Counted from the stretch's first letter, positions 35,007 to 46,351 are shown. The stretch: DNA of 64,000 bases from Ahaetulla prasina (GCF_028640845.1 NC_080540.1:263843958-263907957), one strand, 5' to 3'. Numbers and translations: made by a program. Notes: generated from the letters alone by a model not told the origin.

Positions 35007-36090
35007 TGCGACCGGAACAATTTGGAACTGAACACACTCAAAACCGTAGAAATGGTGGTAGGTTTTAGGAGAAACCCTTCCATACTTTCACCTCTTACAA
35101 TACTAGACAACATAGTATCAACACTAGAGACCTTCAAATTTCTAGGTTCTACCATATTGCAAGATCTAAAATGGACAGCTAACATCAAAAACATCATTAA
35201 AGAAGCACAAAAAAGAATGTTCTTTCTGCACCAATTGAGACAGCTCAAATTGCCCAAGAAGCTGCTGATCCAGTTTACAGAAGAACTATTGAGTCTGTCA
35301 TTTGCACCTCTATAACTGTCTGGTTTGGTTCTGCAACCCAGCAAGACAGATACAGATTTCAGAGGATAATTAGAACTGCAGAAAAAACAATTGCTACCAA
35401 CCTGCCTTCCATTGAGGACCTGCATACTGCACGAGTCAAAAAGAGGGCTGTGAAAATATTTACAGACCCCTCAGATCCTGGACATAAACTGTTTCAACTC
35501 CTACCCTCAAAACGATGCTATAGAGCACTGCACACCAGAACTATCTACTCTAGATAGTAGAACTATCTACTGTTGACCTCACCCCATTCCTAAGAGGTCT
35601 GTAAGGGGCGTGCATAAGAGCACCAGCGTGCCTACCGTTCCTGTCCTAATGTTCCCTTTGGTTGTATCCAATTCGTATGGTTATTTCATGCTTATACTTA
35701 TATATATTGTTGTGTTGGACAAATAAATAAATAATAAAAAAAAAAATAAGATCGAGACACAAGAACATTTTTTTCCCAAACACCATCACTCTGCTAAATA
35801 AATAATTCCCTCAACATTGTCAAACTATGTACTAAGTGTGCACTACTATTAATCTTCTCATTGTTCCCATCACCCATCTCCTACACTTATGACTGTACGA
35901 CTGTAACTTTGTTGCTTGTATCCTTACGATTTATATTGGTATTGTTTTCTGATTGCTTATTTGTACCCTATGACTATCATTAAGTGTACCTTATGATTCT
36001 TGATGAACGTATCTTTTCTTTTATGTACACTGAGAGAATATGCACCAAGACAAATTCCTTGTGTGTCCGGTCACACTTGGCTAATAAAAA
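35007..36090 (+). mobile_element. CR1/L3 'Snake1'-type LINE, 3' part, split by an insertion
   Basis: The C-terminal ORF2 region starts abruptly at about 35007 and reads LNTLKTVEMVVGFRRNPS, FLGSTILQDLKW, AQKRMFFLHQL in one frame, then shifts near 35280. The reading resumes beyond an insertion (about 35543-35746) with RHKNIFFPNTITLLNK and a stop at about 35805-35807. The 3' UTR follows, with 'tatgactatcattaagtg', 'gagaatatgcaccaagac' and 'aaattccttgtgtgtccgg', and passes directly into the ATTCT repeat. This 3' end with an AATAG-class microsatellite is the hallmark of a LINE family expanded in snakes. Truncated and frameshifted, so inactive. Confidence 0.87.
35543..35746 (+). mobile_element. Nested LINE 3' UTR fragment
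   Basis: About 200 bases with no counterpart in the host LINE interrupt its C-terminus between ALHTRT and RHKN. They include 'gtctgtaaggggcgtgcata', 'ccgttcctgtcctaatg', 'tgttgtgttggacaaataaa' and end in an A-rich run, so this is the 3' end of another CR1-type LINE in the same orientation. At the left junction 'agaactatctact' occurs twice (35537-35549, 35559-35571), a small duplication made at or near insertion. Confidence 0.7.
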
Positions 36091-36150
36091 ATTCTATTCT
36101 ATTCTATTCTATTCTATTCTATTCTATTCTATTCTATTCTATTCTATTCT
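36091..36150 (+). repeat. (ATTCT)12 microsatellite at LINE end
   Basis: Twelve perfect ATTCT units follow the LINE 3' UTR without a gap. In reverse complement this is the AATAG class. Confidence 0.98.
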
Positions 36151-36195
36151 AATTGGAGAATATATGGCAATACCATTCAGTTCCTCACCCATAGG

Positions 36196-36582
36196 CAGAG
36201 GTGGGCTGCTGCCGGTTTGGTTGAATCATTAATTAAGATTCTGCACAGTTTGGTGAATCAGCAAATCCCACCACTGGCTGGCCCTGCCCCTGCTCATTTT
36301 TCAGCCTGTTTTCTGGGCCATTTTCTGTGGGCCAAAAACAGCCTGAAAAATGGCCTGAAAACAGCCCAAAAACAGGCCGAAAAACAGGCAGGGTGGGGAC
36401 AGCTAGTGATACCAGGGTGGGTAGAGCCCCAACCAGCAGAATCCTACCTCTGCCTTTGAGGCGAGTGGCCAGGAGGCGGGGCTGGGTGTGATGAGTGATG
36501 TCACTCACCCAGTCACATGACCAACCAGCCACACCTACCTAGCCAGAGAACCGGTTGTTAAGTTATTCAAATATCACCACTG
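36196..36582. mobile_element. hAT-type MITE with perfect 8-bp target duplication
   Basis: Ends are 'cagaggtgggctgctgcc' and 'caaatatcaccactg', with 'cccatagg' on both sides (36188-36195 and 36583-36590). It has 387 bases and internal runs of 'cctgaaaa', 'cccaaaaac' and related units, with no transposase. The motif 'gagaaccggttgt' near the right end is shared with the MITE family at 44717, 55729 and 57633, so they may have a common parent. Confidence 0.92.
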
Positions 36583-36590
36583 CCCATAGG

Positions 36591-37079
36591 TATTTGCAGC
36601 TAGCTGTAATAATGAACAAAAATGATATAGTGCACTGCAAACTCCACTCCTCTTTTCTGCCCCATTTTTTATTTATAATGTGTAATTGAGTCTTTGTGTA
36701 GGGATTGCTTCCCACATGCCACCACAACACTATTTGACCCTTATGACATCCCAGGTAGAGTGACTTCTTTTGCTAGCTACTAATGTTTGTCCCCAGAAAA
36801 CCCGAACTCTTTGTTTTTGTTTCCTTTCAACTAGTCTATTCAGCTAGTCTAAAACATCCTCCAGAAAACAATCTAGATTCTGAAAGCAAAATATTCAGTA
36901 AGCTTAGACACAGAAAGCTGTTAGTGATTTGCTAAAGTTAGACTGTGTTTGAGCAAATAAAGGGGAATATAAACAAACACATAGAAGAAATAATACGTGG
37001 AAAATTATTTGTAGTGTTTCAGATTCTGATAAAAGGAGATTCTGATATACAAAAAAAAAAAAAAAGTGAAATCACAGCT
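36591..37079. other. Unique AT-rich DNA, no gene seen
   Basis: No recognisable feature except a poly-A run at about 37051-37066. Confidence 0.5.
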
Positions 37080-37491
37080 GCCAGTTCTTTTGCTGGTGGT
37101 GGTCTTCATAAACATCAAATTCTTCCCAACAACCTAGGATGTCCTAATGTATTAGCATAGTATATGTTTGGATCCAAACATTGTACTCTTGTAATTGGCA
37201 GATGGAAATTTTGTCAATGCACAGATTGTTCAAGTGCTGCCCACATTTTTTATATGGCATTTTGTATGTTGATAACCATGGGACCACCATGGCCAGTTTA
37301 TACCATAATCTTTCAATTTCTATTTTCAGATCTTGAACTTTGTGATTTTCTCCAATTCTTTGTCTTCTATTCTACTAAACCCTGCTATTATCAAATCAAT
37401 TATCCACATTTTCTTCTTTTCCACCACAGTTAAATTTCATGTATTATGAGCCAAGACTTTATCAGCTTGTATTTGGAAATCCCACAGTATT
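37080..37491 (-). mobile_element. Antisense R4-like LINE fragment, copy B
   Basis: On the minus strand the reading ILWDFQIQADKVLAHNT, stop, NLTVVEKKKMWIIDL, then IIAGFSRIEDKELEKI and after a frame change LKIEIERLWYKLAMVVP is visible. This order (ILWDFxIQTD, PDLVV, WIIDIAxxGDSRI, LKxEIxRLW) is that of the C-terminal restriction-like endonuclease of R2/R4-type non-LTR elements. Copy A next to it carries the same domain, so these are two insertions or a duplication. Stops and frame changes make it inactive. The R4 label is recalled, since R4 elements are known in lizards. Confidence 0.7.
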
Positions 37492-37586
37492 TTAATCTGT
37501 CATTATGTATTTATTATTATTATCTCCTTTATTCATTTAAAAATGTATCACAAATATTGACTGGCTCTGATGATTGATATGGGTTG

Positions 37587-37683
<97 letters not shown>

Positions 37684-37684
37684 T
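37587..37684 (+). repeat. (CAT)n(TTA)n compound microsatellite
   Basis: About twelve CAT units followed by about twenty-one TTA units. On the minus strand it is an AAT/ATG run directly after the 3' end of R4-like copy A, so it is probably that LINE's expanded tail. Confidence 0.97.
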
Positions 37685-38495
37685 CTTGCCCTGTCAGCCA
37701 GATGTTTAGACTGTATTTGATATTTTTATCCACCTATCGAGCCCATTCCAAGGACCTGGATAGGAAGTTTTTTTAAAAATGGTTTTAAAGGTATTGTCGC
37801 AGGATAAGCCATGGTGGCACAGTGATTAGAGTGCAATATTAGAGGCTACTTCTGCTGACTGCTGGCTGACTGCAATTTGGCAGTTGAAATCTCACCGGGC
37901 TCAAGGTTGACTCATTCTTCCATCCTTCCAAGGTGGATAAAATGAGGACTCAAACTGTTGGGGGCAATATGCTGACTCTGTCAACTGCTTAGAGAGGGTT
38001 GTAAAGCACTGTAAAGCGGTATATAAGTTTAAGTGCTATTGCTATTAAGCAGTTCCAAATAAAGATGCCTTTTAGTATTGATTATGGTTATTTTATCAAT
38101 ACCAATGGTGTTCAAGTGGTGCTTCAGTTGTTTTGGGATTGTGCCTAAGGCACCTATTATTTTACATATTATCTTTGCTTCCCTTTGCCACAGTCATTCT
38201 ACTTCTATTTGCAGGTCTTTGAATTTTATTCTCTTCAGTTCTTTCTTTTTTATTCTGCTGTCTCCACGTAGTGCAATGTCCACTATCCAGACTTTTTTTT
38301 TAATCTTTCTTATTGACAATTATTAAGTCTAGGTGCAGGTGATTGTCTATTTTTGTGGTCCAATTGGTTCTTGCTTGGAGGCAATTTGTAATTCTTGCAG
38401 ATATTCCTATGCAGCTTGGTGCCTACTTTGTCATGCAGTTGTCTGCAAACAATCTGTGCAATGTTCTTGCAGCAGCTGACTAGGTGGTCCACTGT
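37685..38495 (-). mobile_element. Antisense R4-like LINE fragment, copy A, with SINE inside
   Basis: Minus-strand readings: HLVSCCKNIAQIVCRQLHDK and IHRNICKNYKLP-like text at 38400-38490 (Cys/His region before the endonuclease), then DLIIVNKKD, KVWIVDIALRGDSRIKKKEL (about 38235-38300), IICKIIGALGTIPKQLKHHL and GIDKITIINTKRHLYLELL (about 38050-38160). The domain order is that of the restriction-like endonuclease end of R4/R2-type LINEs. A SINE (37807-38046) interrupts it; beyond that, 'caggtccttggaatgggctc' and the AAT tail complete the 3' end. Several stops and frame changes. Confidence 0.75.
37807..38046 (+). mobile_element. tRNA-derived SINE inserted in R4-like LINE
   Basis: It is the same subfamily as 34224-34463: 'atggtggcacagtgattaga', 'caaggttgactcattcttcc', 'tgttgggggcaatatgctga', end 'aagtgctattgctatt'. 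Because it splits the R4-like copy it is younger than it. Confidence 0.87.
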
Positions 38496-38799
38496 TATTA
38501 TTAAGTCTTATTAAATCTATCTGTAAACCAAGTACTTTATAAGTACATTCAATCTTCTAAGAGGTCTAAGTGGCATGGAAAGTGGTCCCCTCTACTGTGT
38601 TAAGTGTAAAGAAATGAAGAGATGGACTAGCATGGTTCTATGTTGAATATGACTTGGTGATGTTGTAAACTGTATAAAGTTTGGTGGCACCTTGTTAAAA
38701 GGTTACACCAGAATATGTCACCAAAGTTCATACCAAAATTAGAACCAAAATTGGTTTGCCACAAAAAATTAAAAACATATATATGTATTTTAATTATTT

Positions 38800-38995
38800 A
38801 ATAATGAGAGTAATGGGAGCTGGGTGTAGGGCATTCTAAGGGGGTTGTTAAATTGTTCGATTGTTGTTGTTGTTTTTTATTTTATGATTGTATGATTTTT
38901 TAAAATATAATTATTGGGTTTTATTGCTATTATGAGCCTCCAATAATTGTTTTAAGATGGGTGGCCATACAAATCTTTTAAATAAAGAAAAGAAA
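38800..38995 (+). mobile_element. Old LINE 3' end (L2-like)
   Basis: Tail text of the type 'tgagcctccaataattg', 'agatgggtggccatacaaat' and 'cttttaaataaagaaa' matches the decayed 3' end of L2/CR1-group LINEs (gagccgccctgag ... ggcatacaaat ... aaataaata). A second tail scrap, 'gcagcatataaatttaat', is at 39055-39085. Confidence 0.5.
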
Positions 38996-39089
38996 GGTAT
39001 TTAAACTAAAGTGAAAAATACAAATTATTTTCAAGTGAATGGTTGTGAGACAGGCAGCATATAAATTTAATAAATAAACAATAAATTCT

Positions 39090-42000
39090 TGGAGTATTGC
39101 CGTTTTAGGGGAGAAGGCTCTAAAGATACTGTATATAATGAATTTTAGATTCATGTTCATTCATTAGCTTTAACATTAATTAGCTTTAACAATCTATTCA
39201 GGAACGGATACATGACTTAGCTATCTCTCTCACATTCTCTTTCTCATGCATAGACACATGTATGTGTAAATCCATAAATATATGCTCTTTCAGGAAAAAT
39301 ATTTGAAGAACTGAACTATTCTTAACTGTTCCCTAATAGATTTTCTGTGAATAAGCAGTTATCAACAGCCAACTGGGGAGATATGCTATCAATAATCTAT
39401 TCCATATTTCTTTTTCTCATTCACACAAAGGAGGTGATGCTAAAACACCTCTTGTGGGAATGAAAGTCCTAAAAAAGAAAGTTTTGAAGACATGTGGGAA
39501 AAGCAACAATTAATGTCAAGGATATGGCAGAAAAAATTACTAAGATATAATTGTTTGTTGTTATTCCCAGGCTTCTGTTAGTCCTGTTTTTGATTTTTGA
39601 TAAAACAATGAGTCATATTTTATACACAATATTTATTTGTTGTCATTTTTACAGTAAGCAGTCAGCTGGAAATGATAAAAAATTGAAGTAGTGCTTTCTA
39701 TACAAAACTGCTTTGCAAGGATTGCTATAAAGTAATTTTGGAGACATTAAATCAAAGACAAGGCAATATAAAAGTCATCCTGCCCAACAGAGTAACAAAA
39801 TGGAGTAGTCATCAATTACTAAAACTACTTCCTTTTCCCAGTTTCTCTGATATAAAATCCTTTGCCAGATGCTAAAATAAGATGCCTCTAATAATGTACA
39901 GTGACTAAGCAAGACAACAGGCTGTTGTTGCATCTAATCTTAAAAGTTTGTACCTGAACAGATTTAATATTGCATAAACCTTTCTGGACTAGGGAGCTCA
40001 TTTATCTGTCCCTTAAAAACATGCTTTACTCAGTAGAATATACCGTGTTGTTTTGGTTAACAAAATTCCTTCTTGATAACCTGGCAGTACAGCAAATCAT
40101 ATGTTCAAAGTGAAAGAAAAACAACAACCTTAAGTTAGAAAAGCTGTACCAAAAATCTCTTTTATAATACAATTTTTTCTAGTTGTATTAACCTGTACTA
40201 ACCTGAAATTGTTACTCACACACCTTGCAAAAAATTATACAGTCTGTTACATACTCTTGGATTGGAAATCCAATCTACATAATAGTTAATTCAATTTGTT
40301 ATTTTGCTGAGGTAATGGCCAGAGAATCAGATGTATCTCCAATTAATAAGATTAATAAGGAAGAGATCCTGTACTAATTTGAGATCAAGCTCCATTGAAT
40401 TTAATAGACAATGCTGAGTAGATGTTCATAGAATTTTGCTATTATTTTTTCTGTTGGGCAAATTGAGCCTTGTACTTTAAGTGCAAGTTACATTACATGA
40501 TATCTTATTGCCTTAGCTATTTTTATTTATCATCATTATTGAAACATAAAACTCACACTACAGAGGTATTTATACTAATTGTTCAGAACAAGAAGCATAA
40601 ATAATTATGTCACATTTTCCAAACTCATTGAGGAACTTCCAAAGGTGTCTTAATTTTGCCCATGTAGAATTTTAGGAATAGAGTTTCTTCCAAGTACACT
40701 TTAATAATCTTTATTAATGACATAACTAAATGCTTTAGAAAACTGAAATAGCATCTCCTTTTCAATAGGAATATCTGTCCTTTTTTTTTTCTTAAAATGG
40801 AAGGTGAGTGGAAGGTCATGACAAAAACCTTCTTATACTTTGTTTACAGATAAAGCAATCTAGGATATATTTTGTTCTAAACACTATTTCTGAATGGTTG
40901 AAGGAACGGGAAATTTTGAATTGCAGTGCGTGATAGATTTCCTAAGGTGTCATTTAAAGTTCAAGTCAGGATAAATATCTGTATCTCATTTTTATCTAAC
41001 TTCTGCCTTTGCACATGACTTAAGCTATTGGAACCCATACAATATAATCAAGATTTCAGAGTTTACTATTTGGGATTCAGTGTGCAAAACATTAGCCTTT
41101 CTTGCTTTAACATGATTTGTACAATTAAAAGAAACCTGAGTATTCTTTCTAGGAAACTCTGACATTAATAGATATAAATGTCACAATAACATTGTAATTC
41201 AGGTATTGCTCTTGGGTTTCTTTGGCATTTTTTCTAAGTTGTTTGTTCTGGTGTTATATTCCTGGTGCAATGTTTAGTTAATATCACCCAAAGGCTAATT
41301 TCAGATTATTCTGTAAGATTTTTTTCTATATAATGAGGTTTTTAATTAAACACACCATTAATTAAACCACACCATGCTAAGCATATGGTAAATGTATTTC
41401 CCACATATATTATAAATTGAATGATAGTAATATTACCAATATTAGATAGCAATGGATATCAAAAGCGTAATAGTATCTTGTCTTTTGCATACATGAAAAG
41501 TTATCCGATTCTCAGGTGTTTGTGTTTTCATTAAAACAAACAAATAAATAAAATAAAATACATTGTAGATATTGAACACAAATTTGGTGGCAAAATATAG
41601 AAAGCAAGAAATTAAAGATTAAATGTAATATATAGTGAGGCTGTTCTGTCATGAACATAAGAATATATGGATTGCCATTCAATAGCCCTGGTGAAAGTTT
41701 CTATTTCTGGTCTATGCCCACCCAGCAAGGAAGATACCAAAGGTATCCACATCCACATCATGACTAGCAACCAAACAGACTCATTATTCAGTAATGAGGT
41801 AGCAAATTCTTATTCAGGCACTGACCAGGTCAACTCAGTAGTTTCTGCATAAAATCTAAAGCAAATATATGCCAACATTTCAAAAGTTCCTGCTTGTTAA
41901 GAGAAAAAGAATTTCGTTGCCCAGGATAACTCTACCTGACAGTTAATTACAAATATAGAATATTGAGTAAATTAATTTTTTACTAGAAATAAAATAATAA

Positions 42001-43018
42001 TTTTTGTAAAAAAGTGAAATAGTTAGAAATAGTTCTACTATGAACAACAAGTGGGTTGTACTTAAAATCTGCCTTCTCTTTTATTTTCTTAAGAAAAGAA
42101 AGATAAAGTGGAAAGACAGAGGACAGCTCTTGCCTTTATGCTGCAGTCTCCTATTACTTACATTTATAGTAATTTTATAGCTGTTTTTCTTGTGTCTTAT
42201 GTCTGGAGTTTTCTTCATGTGTCATAGTCTGACATTTCAAGACATTAATACATGCTTCTGATGCTTAAAATAAACTGAATATAGTTCCAGAAATTGAAAT
42301 CTAATGTTGATTGCCACAACTATTCCCTTATTCTACCCCCGCTCTTAGTCTAAAAAGGTAATTTATTTTTATAGTAGGAGTTACTTATTTGGGTTGTGTT
42401 CTACCTTGCTTTAAGCATGCATTATTATTAGCACATGAATATATAGCCTGCCTTATCTCAAAGAGCTCCTATAACAAATTAATGTAAAATTAATTATTTC
42501 ATTAAGGACACATTGAACAGCACAAATATAATAAATATTAATCTTTTGAAAGTTCTTTTTTGCATTAAATCTAAAAAATCACAATTTGCCTTTCAACTTA
42601 GTTTATGTATTATTATTTTATTTATCTATTTTATATGTTGCTCATCTTATGAGATGTAATGTAAAGCCAATAAATACATATGGCATTAGACTCTGTAAGT
42701 ACTAAAAGCAACAAGGCTATGCTGCAGCATTGTTGGCCATCAGTTTAGTTATCCCTCCATCCACCTCTCTACCCATTGTTCTATTTCCATGAACAAGTCA
42801 TGACTCAACTACCTTAAACTATGATGAATTTTCATAGGCCATTGCTCTTTCCAAATGAGTATCATTGTTCATGATTTCTGTTCTGGGTCAAAATTGGGCA
42901 GATATTACTAAATATTTTATATATTGAGAAATTCCTTCAACATAATATTTTGCAGAATTATAAGAAAGTAGGCCTTTAAGACATTTATAAGTGGAAGAGG
43001 AATAGGACAAAAAAAATT
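39090..43018. other. Long unique AT-rich stretch, no gene seen
   Basis: No recognisable gene or transposon over almost 4 kb. Frames are short and without motifs. Confidence 0.5.
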
Positions 43019-43100
43019 CCTGATGACGATGTTACCTAGTCTGGTACCGAAATGTTCAGAAACTAAATTGAAACAAACTTGGAGAGCAAACCATTGCCAA
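43019..43100 (+). repeat. Single arm related to the 19367 inverted repeat
   Basis: 'gatgttacctagtctggta', 'gaaatgttcagaaac' and 'cttggagagcaaacc' correspond to 'gatattacttagcctagta', 'gaaacatttggaaac' and the arm end in the element at 19367-19526. Confidence 0.5.
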
Positions 43101-43821
43101 AAATAGGTCTATACCTACAATGTGAACTTTGATGGAGTAAATGGAAGAAAATTTTAGAGATGTATTTATTTTAGCGACATTAGTGTTACTAAAGGGTGAA
43201 TGCTTAAAGTGATAATATTTTCCTTTAAAAAGGTTTCAGAAAGAATGTTTTTTTCAGTGGAACGTCTGAATTTTCCAACATCCTCAATTACTAAAAGGGT
43301 TTCATTCATTTTTTTCTCCATGATTAGGTTGTCTCATGTTCTTCCACTCACCCTATCCTTGTGGATCTGATTCCTTTGTTATGGGATATTGGCTCAGGAA
43401 AAGTAGTTTCTTTTTACTCATAAATATCTAATCCCTCTATTTGTTGCTTCCTTATTGTTAAGTGCTACTGTAAAGTTTGCAATTACATCTTAGTTATAAA
43501 AAATAAGCATCAATTTTATTTAATATATTGAAGGTGTGACAACTAATGGCGGAGCAAATTTGTTATTGTCAGTAATATCACTGTTGAGCTGTTGCAAAAA
43601 GACCAGGGTACTGATTTATGAACCTCCTTAATAATGATCCTATATACCAAATTTATAACTGATATAAATCTAGTTTTATTTTTTCCAATGTGTTAATCAC
43701 CCATGTACCTTGACTGTACATCAGTATGCATACACTTTTAGTTGTAGGATATGGGCAGCGATATTTTAGTTCCAAGGTAAATTAGACATCCTAGCTTGCA
43801 TAGAATAAGAATAAGCATATC

Positions 43822-44270
43822 TAGGTATTCCTTGACTTATGACCGATTCAGCCATTCTCAGTTACAACAGACCTTCCCCCAAAGCTACTGATCTGTTTTT
43901 GAAGTTCAGACAGACAGATAAACCAACAGACACCCCCCCCCCCACACACACACACACTTGCAGTCATGAGATTGAATTTTGGGTGCTTGGCAACCAGCTC
44001 ATCTTTACAGCCATTTGCATCATCCCACAGTCACATAACTATGATTTATATGAAGTTTTTTGCCTGTTTTTGGCATTTACTTATGATTTCTAGCAAAACA
44101 AAACACACACTGGGGAAAATTGACCTCCTTTACAACTGCAGTATTCATTTAATGACCATTACAAAAACAGGCAAAAAATCAGCACTGATAACAATATCTC
44201 AGCTAGTGACTGCAACGACTTATGACCATAATTCCAGGCTTAATTCCAGTTGTAAATTAAAAATTACCTA
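43822..44270. mobile_element. Older MITE of the 32522 family
   Basis: Ends 'taggtattccttgacttat' and 'ttgtaaattaaaaattacct' mirror each other and match the family at 32522. The internal 'gggtgcttggcaaccagctc' corresponds to 'aggtgcttggcaactggttc' in that copy. A poly-C/AC run at 43931-43957 lies inside. Confidence 0.72.
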
Positions 44271-44289
44271 TAAATTTATTTATTTAAAA

Positions 44290-44640
44290 TAGTTATATGG
44301 CTACCCAAACAAACCTCATGATTGTGAGAAATAAAAAAAATGATCAAACAAAAATACAAAAGAAAAACAGTATAATTAAAAAAGGACAATCAGAACTAAA
44401 ATGGAAGTTCTGCTCATTTTGAACCAAGGATCCAGAGAAAGATCCAGATCTTAATTCCTATGCTAAAGGCCTGCAAGGTTGGGGAGCAAGTGTATATTGG
44501 ATAGGAGATCATTTCACAGGGCACGGGCTGATTCCAAAAGGACATACTTCCTGGGTCTTACAGTGTAACATTGTTTTATAGAAATCACTTAGAGTATCTG
44601 CCTCCTGCTCAAATGTTTGGGGAAGGCAGATACTTTTGGG
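44290..44640 (-). mobile_element. Antisense LINE relic (L2/CR1-like)
   Basis: The text 'ggagatcatttcacagggca', 'cgggctgattccaaaaggac', 'acttcctgggtcttacag' and 'taacattgttttatagaaat' follows the antisense of the AFSV-to-end region of L2-group LINEs, also seen at 22500-22815. No open frame remains. Confidence 0.55.
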
Positions 44641-44716
44641 AAAATATTACCCAACAAATAACCCAGTCCTATGCCATGCAGGGTTTTTCACTTTGAATTG
44701 CACCCAGCATATATAG

Positions 44717-45030
44717 CAGGTAAAACCAGCAGGTTCTGGAGAACCGGTAGCAGAAATTTTGAGTAGTTCGGAGAACTGGCAAATACCACCTCTGGCTGGC
44801 CCCAGAATGGGGTGGGAATGGAGATTTTGCAATATCCTTCCCCCAGGAGTGGGGTGGGAATGCGGATGTTGCAGTATCCTTCCTGGAGTGGGGTCGGAAT
44901 GGAAATTTTGCAGTATTCTTCCCCTGCCAAGCCCGCCAAGCCAATCCACGCCCACCAAACCACACCATGGCCATGAGCACCAAGCCATGGCCACAGAACC
45001 AGTCGTAAAAAAAATTGGATTTCACTACTG
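44717..45030. mobile_element. hAT MITE, 'ACCGGTTCT' family, copy 1
   Basis: 314 bases, from 'caggtaaaaccagcaggttc' to 'aattggatttcactactg', flanked by 'atatatag' at 44709-44716 and 45031-45038. It holds three tandem units of the type 'gtggggtgggaatggagatt ... ttgcagtatcctt' near 44810-44920. The inverted 'ggttctggagaaccggtag' / 'aaccagtcgtaaaaaaaatt' ends are shared with copies 55729 and 57633. Confidence 0.93.
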
Positions 45031-45039
45031 ATATATAGG

Positions 45040-46056
45040 TAGTGCAGCCTGTAGAGCAGAAGTGTTAGCTGAGCATAATAAGAAATGCACACAACTGCCT
45101 ATGTCACTGCATTCTTGACTAATTGAAGTATCAGGAATGAATGATTGAATGAATATGGACTGAATACAAAATCAGTGAAAAGCATGAAAGGTTTCTTGGT
45201 CATTTAGAAAGAATCAATAGGGAACAAATTGCAAAACAAATACAAGAAGGAAATATGAATGAAAAGAAAGGGATATGAGCAGAAAGGGAAGACCAAGAAA
45301 GTTTGGACTGAATGGAACAGATGGGCTTTGAAAAAGAAAGTTTGAAATGTTTAAAAATGTATGAAGCAAAAGAAAAAAAGATAGAAGCAAGGTTGTTTTA
45401 CACTTTATGAATAGCAAGGTATGGTGAGTTCTGGTGAAAGGTAGAGAGTATGAACACTACTAAGTTTAACTATATTTTCCTTCTTTTTTCTTACCTCATG
45501 ATTCAATTTATTTGCCTTATTATTTCTTGGTTCTTCATTATGCTTTGCAAAATAGCGCTTAACTTGAAAGGGAACAATTTTCTGGGTAGGTAGCTAGGAA
45601 GAGACAAAACTAGTTTTTAGATGCTCAAACCAACTACTTCTGTTATTGTAGCACTGCAATGTTGAGATGATGATGATAATAATAATAATGATGATGGTGA
45701 TGATGATGATGCATTGTGATGCATTGTGATGCATTTTTGAATGTTCAGTTGACTGAGTTTCATGTTTAACGAATAAAGTAAATAATAATAATAATAATTA
45801 CTTAATAGAATTGTTACAATGAGCCCTAAAACTGTGCATGTATTACAACACTTAATGATATATTCACCATTCCTATTCATATATACTAAACTATGAAACT
45901 AACATGTACTTCAGGAGAATAGTAGCTAATATACTGTAATAAGATAGCTGACATAGATAAACATGTAATTGCATTTTCCTGGTGCTTAATTAATTAAAAC
46001 AAATGCACATAGATACAACAAAGTAAAAACTGCATCTAAATGACATATATCTTTAA
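45040..46056. other. Unique AT-rich DNA with GAT/AAT microsatellites
   Basis: A GAT/AAT run with a 10-base repeat (gcattgtgat) lies at 45665-45735 and an AAT run at 45780-45799. No gene seen. Confidence 0.6.
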
Positions 46057-46272
46057 TAGGTTTTTATCCACCTTTATTATTTTATAAGTAACTCAAAGCA
46101 GTGGATATATAATATTTTTTCCTCCTCCTATAGTCTGCACAACAATCTTATGAGGTAGGTAGGGCCGAGAGACAGTGACTGGCCCAAAGTCATCCAACTG
46201 GCTTTCATGCCTAAGGCAGGACTAGAACTCACAGTCTCTTAGTTTATAGAGCAGCACCTTAAATACTACATA
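46057..46272 (-). mobile_element. Antisense tRNA-derived SINE
   Basis: Minus-strand reading gives a tRNA-like head, 'gagactgtgagttctagtcc', then 'catgaaagccagttggatga', and a tail with 'ttacttataaaataataaag'. The family is the one at 53490-53720. Moderately diverged. Confidence 0.75.
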
Positions 46273-46351
46273 GTACCTACCCGGATACTGAAACAGTAAA
46301 TAAAAATAGGTGTTAATTTCATCTTTCATAGTTATTCAGAAAAGAGATAAA

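Noticed and set aside
10394..37684. Repeat arrays that might be mistaken for CRISPR.
   Set aside because: All are simple microsatellites without unique spacers, in a vertebrate genome.
37570..37776. Poly-isoleucine frames on both strands.
   Set aside because: They are translations of the CAT/TTA microsatellite.
44647..45092. Overlapping open frames of 90-134 codons on both strands.
   Set aside because: They coincide with a hAT MITE; the repeated units keep several frames open without coding function.
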